8,462 nucleotides of DNA, taken from an uncultured Ruminococcus sp. Its GTDB lineage: Bacteria > Bacillota > Clostridia > Oscillospirales > Ruminococcaceae. Made by a program: the position numbers and the translations under genes. The notes below the pieces were generated by a model, which made no database searches, was not told where the DNA came from, and saw only the letters and a list, made by a program, of their open reading frames with translations. Below are positions 5,798 to 8,462 of the stretch, piece after piece (the first letter of the stretch is position 1; the number at the start of each line of letters is the position of its first letter). The stretch is taken from contig CAMWLD010000080.1 of assembly GCA_947175005.1 (NCBI GenBank), positions 1 to 8,462 of the forward strand, written 5' to 3'.

Positions 5798-6868
5798 TCA
5801 CTCCAAAGGCGATACCCAACCGAAGGTGTCCTCGATCCTGCCCCACTGAATACCCGTAAGAGTATCATAAAGAAGCTGGGAAATTTTGCCTATCTCGCCG
5901 TTGTTCAGAGCCATTATCTTATCTCCGTATTTCAGCTCGCCGATAGGAGAAATTACCGCCGCCGTGCCTGTGCCGAAGGCCTCGTCAAATGTGCCGTTCT
6001 CATAGGCTGCCACCAGCTCGTCAATCTCAATATTCCGCTCGGTAACGATGTATCCCTTGCTCCGCAGCACCTCAATGCAGGATTTACGTGTGATACCGCT
6101 TAGTATAGAGCCTCTGTCCAGAGAGGGGGTAACGACCTCGCCGTTTAAAACAAAGAACACGTTCATAGCGCCGACTTCTTCAATGTACTTCCTGTGAACG
6201 CCGTCCAGCCAGAGCACCTGCTCATAACCCTGCTTATCAGCCTCGTCCTGGGCCTTGAGGGAAATTGCATAATTGGCAGCCGCCTTGGTAAAGCCCGTAC
6301 CGCCCGTTACCGCACGGACATAATTCGGCTCAACATAGATCTTCACGGGAGCCAGTCCTGCCGCATAATATGCACCAACAGGGGAACAAATTATAGCAAA
6401 GATAAGGTGCTTCGCAGGGTGAACGCCCAGCATAGGGTCAATTGCAAAAATGTAAGGACGGATATACAGGCTTGTGCCCTCGGAATGAGGAACCCAATCC
6501 TCGTCGACCTTTACCAGCGCCTTGACAGCCTCAACACAAAAAGCCTCGTCAATGAGGGGAATGCACAAACGGTCGTTGGACACGTTCATTCGCTTCATAT
6601 TCTCCTCCGGGCGGAAAAGCTGGATCTTTCCCTCGGCAGTTCTGTAAGCCTTCATGCCCTCGAAATCCGCCTGACCGTAGTGAAGGCACATAGCCGAAGG
6701 GTCTAAGGGGATAGGTCCGTAGGGCACTATCCGCGCGTCGTGCCAGCCTTCGCCCTCGTCATAGTTCATAAGGAACATATGGTCTGTAAAAATCTTGCCG
6801 AAAGAAAGCTTTGACTCGTCCTCGGGCTTTGCTTTCGGAGAAAGGGTTTTGGTAATTTTGATCTCCAT
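5798..6868 (-). CDS. ilvE: Branched-chain amino acid aminotransferase
   Basis: A 356-residue PLP-dependent fold-type IV aminotransferase that moves the amino group between glutamate and the branched-chain 2-oxo acids, the last step of valine, leucine and isoleucine synthesis. It is of the longer BCAT type that starts MEIKITKT. Landmarks are FGKIFTDHMF at 23-32, HYGQADFEGMKAYR at 63-76, the PLP lysine K195 in GGTGFTKAAANYA, LWLDGVHRKYIEEVGAMN at 219-236, the phosphate-binding GSILSGITR at 253-261, and GTGTAAVISPIG at 299-310. All key elements are present. I start at the ATG at 6866-6868; AGGAG lies 13 nt upstream, a rather long gap, while the GTG four codons earlier sits too close to that site. 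It leads the minus-strand run ahead of the DinB-like gene. A strong promoter and a structured leader suggest control at transcription and in the leader. Confidence 0.96.
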   Translation of the reverse strand: MEIKITKTLSPKAKPEDESKLSFGKIFTDHMFLMNYDEGEGWHDARIVPYGPIPLDPSAMCLHYGQADFEGMKAYRTAEGKIQLFRPEENMKRMNVSNDRLCIPLIDEAFCVEAVKALVKVDEDWVPHSEGTSLYIRPYIFAIDPMLGVHPAKHLIFAIICSPVGAYYAAGLAPVKIYVEPNYVRAVTGGTGFTKAAANYAISLKAQDEADKQGYEQVLWLDGVHRKYIEEVGAMNVFFVLNGEVVTPSLDRGSILSGITRKSCIEVLRSKGYIVTERNIEIDELVAAYENGTFDEAFGTGTAAVISPIGELKYGDKIMALNNGEIGKISQLLYDTLTGIQWGRIEDTFGWVSPLE

Positions 6869-6892
6869 AACTGTAAACACTCTCCTATTTTC

Positions 6893-6960
6893 GGGAAATG
6901 CCTATGTTTCGCCGTTATTTCACTGATAACAGGTTTTTCACACCTCTCGGGCATATTCCC
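6893..6960 (-). promoter_or_regulatory. Structured ilvE leader, three-way junction candidate
   Basis: In the ilvE transcript, 6950-6960 pairs with 6893-6902 (10 bp, one bulged U) and closes a junction. It holds two adjacent hairpins: AGGT/ACCT (6942-6945 with 6931-6934) and GTTAT/ATAAC (6926-6930 with 6914-6918). Both hairpin loops are 7 nt and contain the string GTGAA (GTGAAAA and CAGTGAA). Unpaired strands CGAG and GGCGAAACATA flank the pair. The AGGAG of ilvE follows 7 nt after the outer helix. The shape resembles a small riboswitch or protein-binding leader, but I match it to no known class. The folding is by eye only. Confidence 0.4.
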
Positions 6961-6988
6961 TTGATATTTAATTTGCGGCATTGAACGT

Positions 6989-7020
6989 TTGTAAACTTTT
7001 TGTTGCCAAATTGTAAACTT
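6989..7020. repeat. Two direct copies of TTGTAAACTT, 22 bp apart
   Basis: Identical 10-mers lie at 6989-6998 and 7011-7020, 22 bp start to start, about two helical turns. They sit 30-60 bp downstream of the predicted ilvE start point. The spacing would place two bound protein units on the same DNA face, so an operator is possible. They could also be AT-rich coincidence. Confidence 0.5.
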
Positions 7021-7057
7021 AGTCCTAAAAACGCCCAAAAAACCGTTGTTTAAGTAA

Positions 7058-7086
7058 ATTATAGCATATAATTTTGTATTTTTCAA
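7058..7086 (-). promoter_or_regulatory. ilvE: Sigma-A promoter of ilvE
   Basis: On the minus strand, TTGAAA (7081-7086), a 17-nt spacer and TATAAT (7058-7063). The expected start near 7051 gives a leader of about 180 nt. A perfect 8-3-8 palindrome, AAATTATA-GCA-TATAATTT (7056-7074), covers the -10 box and may be an operator. The 6869-7319 stretch has no gene; it holds this promoter, the ilvE leader and the divergent tRNA promoter. Confidence 0.82.
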
Positions 7087-7107
7087 GTAAAAGTTATATA
7101 AAACCTA

Positions 7108-7136
7108 TTGCATTTTTTAAATTGATGTGATATAAT
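7108..7136 (+). promoter_or_regulatory. Sigma-A promoter reading toward the tRNA pair
   Basis: TTGCAT (7108-7113), a 17-nt spacer and TATAAT (7131-7136). It points rightward and has only the two tRNA genes downstream. The predicted start near 7143 leaves about 175 nt before tRNA-Arg. That stretch holds two AT-rich hairpins (7186-7205 and 7231-7252, GATTCTT/AAGAATC) and no convincing gene. It is divergent to the ilvE promoter. Confidence 0.7.
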
Positions 7137-7319
7137 ATAAATTGTGGAAATTCAGGGGGCGGAATTTGGCGTTGCAATTTGTATCGCATTACATTTTTAT
7201 AATGCATTTTGCACTGTGAATATGCAATTGGATTCTTCGCTTTTTAAGAATCTTGGGAAACCGATCATTCACCAAAAATTTTCCTGTTTCCCGCAAAACA
7301 TATCCCAACAATATCATAC

Positions 7320-7396
7320 GTCTTCGTAGCTCAGCAGGATAGAGCGTTCGCCTCCTAAGCGAAAGGCCGTGGGTTCGAATCCCGCCGAGGACGCCA
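7320..7396 (+). tRNA. tRNA-Arg (anticodon CCU)
   Basis: A full cloverleaf of 77 nt. The acceptor arm GTCTTCG pairs with CGAGGAC (one G-U). The D arm is GCTC/GAGC. The anticodon stem TTCGC/GCGAA encloses the loop CTCCTAA, giving anticodon CCU, which reads the AGG arginine codon. The T arm has loop TTCGAAT. The CCA end is encoded at 7394-7396. The next tRNA begins 3 nt later, so both should come from one precursor. Confidence 0.95.
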
Positions 7397-7399
7397 TCC

Positions 7400-7472
7400 G
7401 GGGCATTAGCGCAGTTGGGAGCGCACCACACTGGCAGTGTGGGGGTCAGGGGTTCAAGTCCCCTATGCTCCA
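7400..7472 (+). tRNA. tRNA-Ala (anticodon GGC)
   Basis: A 73-nt cloverleaf. The acceptor GGGGCAT pairs with ATGCTCC, the anticodon stem CCACA/TGTGG encloses CTGGCAG with anticodon GGC (reads GCC), and the T arm AGGGG/CCCCT has loop TTCAAGT. The discriminator is A7472. Unlike the tRNA-Arg before it, the CCA end is not fully encoded: the next bases are CCT, so the end must be added after transcription. Its 3' end faces the integrase gene, which makes it a candidate attachment site. Confidence 0.94.
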
Positions 7473-7482
7473 CCTCTTTCAT

Positions 7483-7522
7483 ATCCCGCAAATCCTTTTG
7501 TATAGGGGTTTGCGGGATTTTT
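7483..7522 (+). terminator. Rho-independent terminator of the tRNA transcript
   Basis: A 13-bp stem (7483-7495 with 7506-7518, one G-U pair) with a 10-nt loop leads straight into a T-run at 7518-7522. It lies 10 nt after tRNA-Ala. On the other strand no T-run follows, so it works for the tRNA transcript and not for the converging integrase gene. Confidence 0.92.
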
Positions 7523-7604
7523 CCATTTTGCAGAAATACCAAATGTCCATTGTTGACCCATTATTTTGATTTTTTGCCCATTTCCGTTTTTTTGAGGTCT
7601 ATTG

Positions 7605-8462
7605 CTAAACTGCAACAGGCTCTTTTTTATTTTGGAAATTCAAGGCATTCTCAATGATGTTGGAAGTCCTTGCCTGTGCCTCTTGAAACTCATGGGTATA
7701 TTTCCCTAAAGTTGTCGCTGGCGTGGAATGCCCTAAATCGGCGGATACGGTCGCAACGTCAACACCTGCATTGATTAACAAGCTTGCGTGCAAGTGCCGT
7801 AGAGAGTGCAGGTCGCAAAAGCGAATATTATTTCGTTTGCAAAACTTCATAAACCACGAATACGGCGTACAGTTACCCATTGGTGAACCGTCCCACTTTG
7901 TAAACAGCCTGTCCGTATCTATCCACTTATCTCCCAGCTTTTCACGTTCATTCTCCTGTTCGGTTTTAAACTTACGGAGCATATTCATAACGTGGTCGGG
8001 AAAACGCAAGGTGCGTTTGGATTTTTTGGTTTTCGTGGTGTCGGTGTAATTGCCTTTCTCAACAGTGTAATTTGATGTGCGCCTGACACTGATGAGATTA
8101 TTCTCCCAGTCAATATCCTTCCACTCCAAACCCAGCAATTCACCTCTGCGAAAGCCACTGTATACTGCAAGCTTGATAAACACCCAATACTTTGCAGGAA
8201 CATCTTCACTATCCAAAAGCTCAAAGATTTGGGCAAGCTCTTCAACGGTATAGATATTCTTTTCTTTCGCTTCACCTTTAGGTACGGTAACGTTCCTGCA
8301 AGGATTGTCGGAAACAACCTCCATTCTGACCGCATATGATTTCTGTTTATAGTGCGCCAAATAAACAGAAAAAAATGTGCGGTTATTAACTTTTCCGCCG
8401 AATAACAGTAACAGGTTTGTCCTCGGAACAATTCCCGATAAACCTGTAGCAGATGTCAATCT
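7605..8462 (-). CDS. Tyrosine recombinase (phage/ICE-type integrase), 5' part doubtful
   Basis: The frame is open for 286 codons to the window edge. About residues 70-265 form a catalytic tyrosine recombinase domain. From the TTG at 8457-8459, the key residues are R104 in SGFRRGELLGL, a lysine in TKTKKSKR (about 143-148), H218 and R221 in LHSLRH, H244 in LGHSTP and the nucleophile Y254 in GKYTH. It cuts and joins DNA to integrate or excise an element, usually with a small excisionase. Family members run about 370-400 residues and begin with arm- and core-binding domains. Here the typical family sequence starts only at YAVRMEVVSDNPCRNV (about 8335 downward); the 40 residues before it are not recognisable and coincide with palindromes. 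The gene may be truncated, interrupted or wrongly joined there. Its 3' end lies 132 nt from tRNA-Ala, suggesting tRNA-targeted integration. The gap 7523-7604 holds nothing I can name. Confidence 0.85.
   Translation of the reverse strand, partial: RLTSATGLSGIVPRTNLLLLFGGKVNNRTFFSVYLAHYKQKSYAVRMEVVSDNPCRNVTVPKGEAKEKNIYTVEELAQIFELLDSEDVPAKYWVFIKLAVYSGFRRGELLGLEWKDIDWENNLISVRRTSNYTVEKGNYTDTTKTKKSKRTLRFPDHVMNMLRKFKTEQENEREKLGDKWIDTDRLFTKWDGSPMGNCTPYSWFMKFCKRNNIRFCDLHSLRHLHASLLINAGVDVATVSADLGHSTPATTLGKYTHEFQEAQARTSNIIENALNFQNKKEPVAV
8329..8383. repeat. Long imperfect palindrome at the integrase edge
   Basis: TTTCTGTTTAT (8340-8350) pairs perfectly with ATAAACAGAAA (8361-8371) around a 10-nt loop. 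After an unpaired gap, ACCGCA (8329-8334) pairs with TGCGGT (8378-8383). No T-run makes this a terminator in either direction. It lies exactly where recognisable integrase sequence stops. Confidence 0.75.
8411..8447. repeat. Second palindrome near the window end
   Basis: ACAGGTTT (8411-8418) pairs with AAACCTGT (8440-8447), and inside it TCGG (8423-8426) pairs with CCGA (8435-8438). It lies 28 bp beyond the first palindrome, in sequence with no recognisable gene. Confidence 0.65.

Noticed and set aside
6869..7050. T-box, ykkC/ppGpp, TPP or SAM riboswitch ahead of ilvE
   Set aside because: The core strings of these classes, such as the T-box AGGGTGGTACCGCG or the ykkC GCCCGGGAGA end, are absent; only a CCCGAGAG string recalls ykkC, without the rest.
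6766..7086. 106-codon minus-strand open frame upstream of and overlapping ilvE
   Set aside because: No good ribosome site. It spans the promoter and leader, then runs out of frame through the start of ilvE; best explained as a shadow of ilvE and the leader.
7189..7657. Several open frames over the tRNA genes
   Set aside because: Both tRNAs fold perfectly here and the frames are incidental translations of them and the terminator.
56..8462. CRISPR array, IS element or toxin-antitoxin pair
   Set aside because: No regularly spaced repeats, transposase motifs or recognisable toxin fold were found; the inverted repeats are solitary.

Overview
The window looks like one assembled contig from a low-to-moderate-GC member of the Clostridia, probably a Ruminococcus-like gut organism. 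I infer this from protein style, strong AGGAGG-type ribosome binding sites, sigma-A promoters with exact 17-nt spacers and standard TGA stops. No marker gene fixes the genus. The first 55 bases are not genomic: they match an Illumina Nextera i7 adapter (index N703 plus the transposase mosaic end), so true sequence starts at base 56.

Left part (56-2384): a MotA/TolQ/ExbB-type channel gene on the minus strand is cut off by the contig end. A zinc-ribbon SAM methyltransferase follows on the minus strand. Diverging from it is thrH, a HAD-family phosphoserine phosphatase/homoserine phosphotransferase. Each of the three has a clear promoter, and those of the channel gene and thrH are close copies over 33 bases.

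Middle part (2529-7086): a minus-strand series read from right to left. It begins with ilvE (branched-chain aminotransferase), which has a strong promoter and a leader of about 180 nt that can fold into a three-way junction just before the ribosome binding site. A DinB-like protein gene follows 43 nt downstream. After that come a 12-bp perfect inverted repeat inside what looks like a decayed piece of an ilvE 3' end, and a TcmP/LCM-like O-methyltransferase. Last are three small, acidic, AT-rich genes of unknown function that resemble an orphan immunity-gene cluster. One of these seems to have lost its start, and a stray coding-like tail lies beside it.

Right part (7108-8462): a promoter reads rightward into a tRNA-Arg(CCU)-tRNA-Ala(GGC) pair ended by a rho-independent terminator. 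Facing it on the minus strand is a tyrosine recombinase gene running to the window edge, the usual layout of a tRNA-associated integrated element. Its expected core-binding domain is not recognisable beyond about 8340, where the sequence turns into two hairpin-forming palindromes. This may mark a truncation, an element junction or an assembly chimera.

Functionally, thrH and ilvE are amino-acid metabolism genes. The small-gene cluster and the integrase end are accessory DNA. I saw no complete defence, toxin or biosynthetic system. The strongest candidates for something undescribed are the ilvE leader structure, the small acidic gene cluster with its relics, and the palindromic integrase edge.
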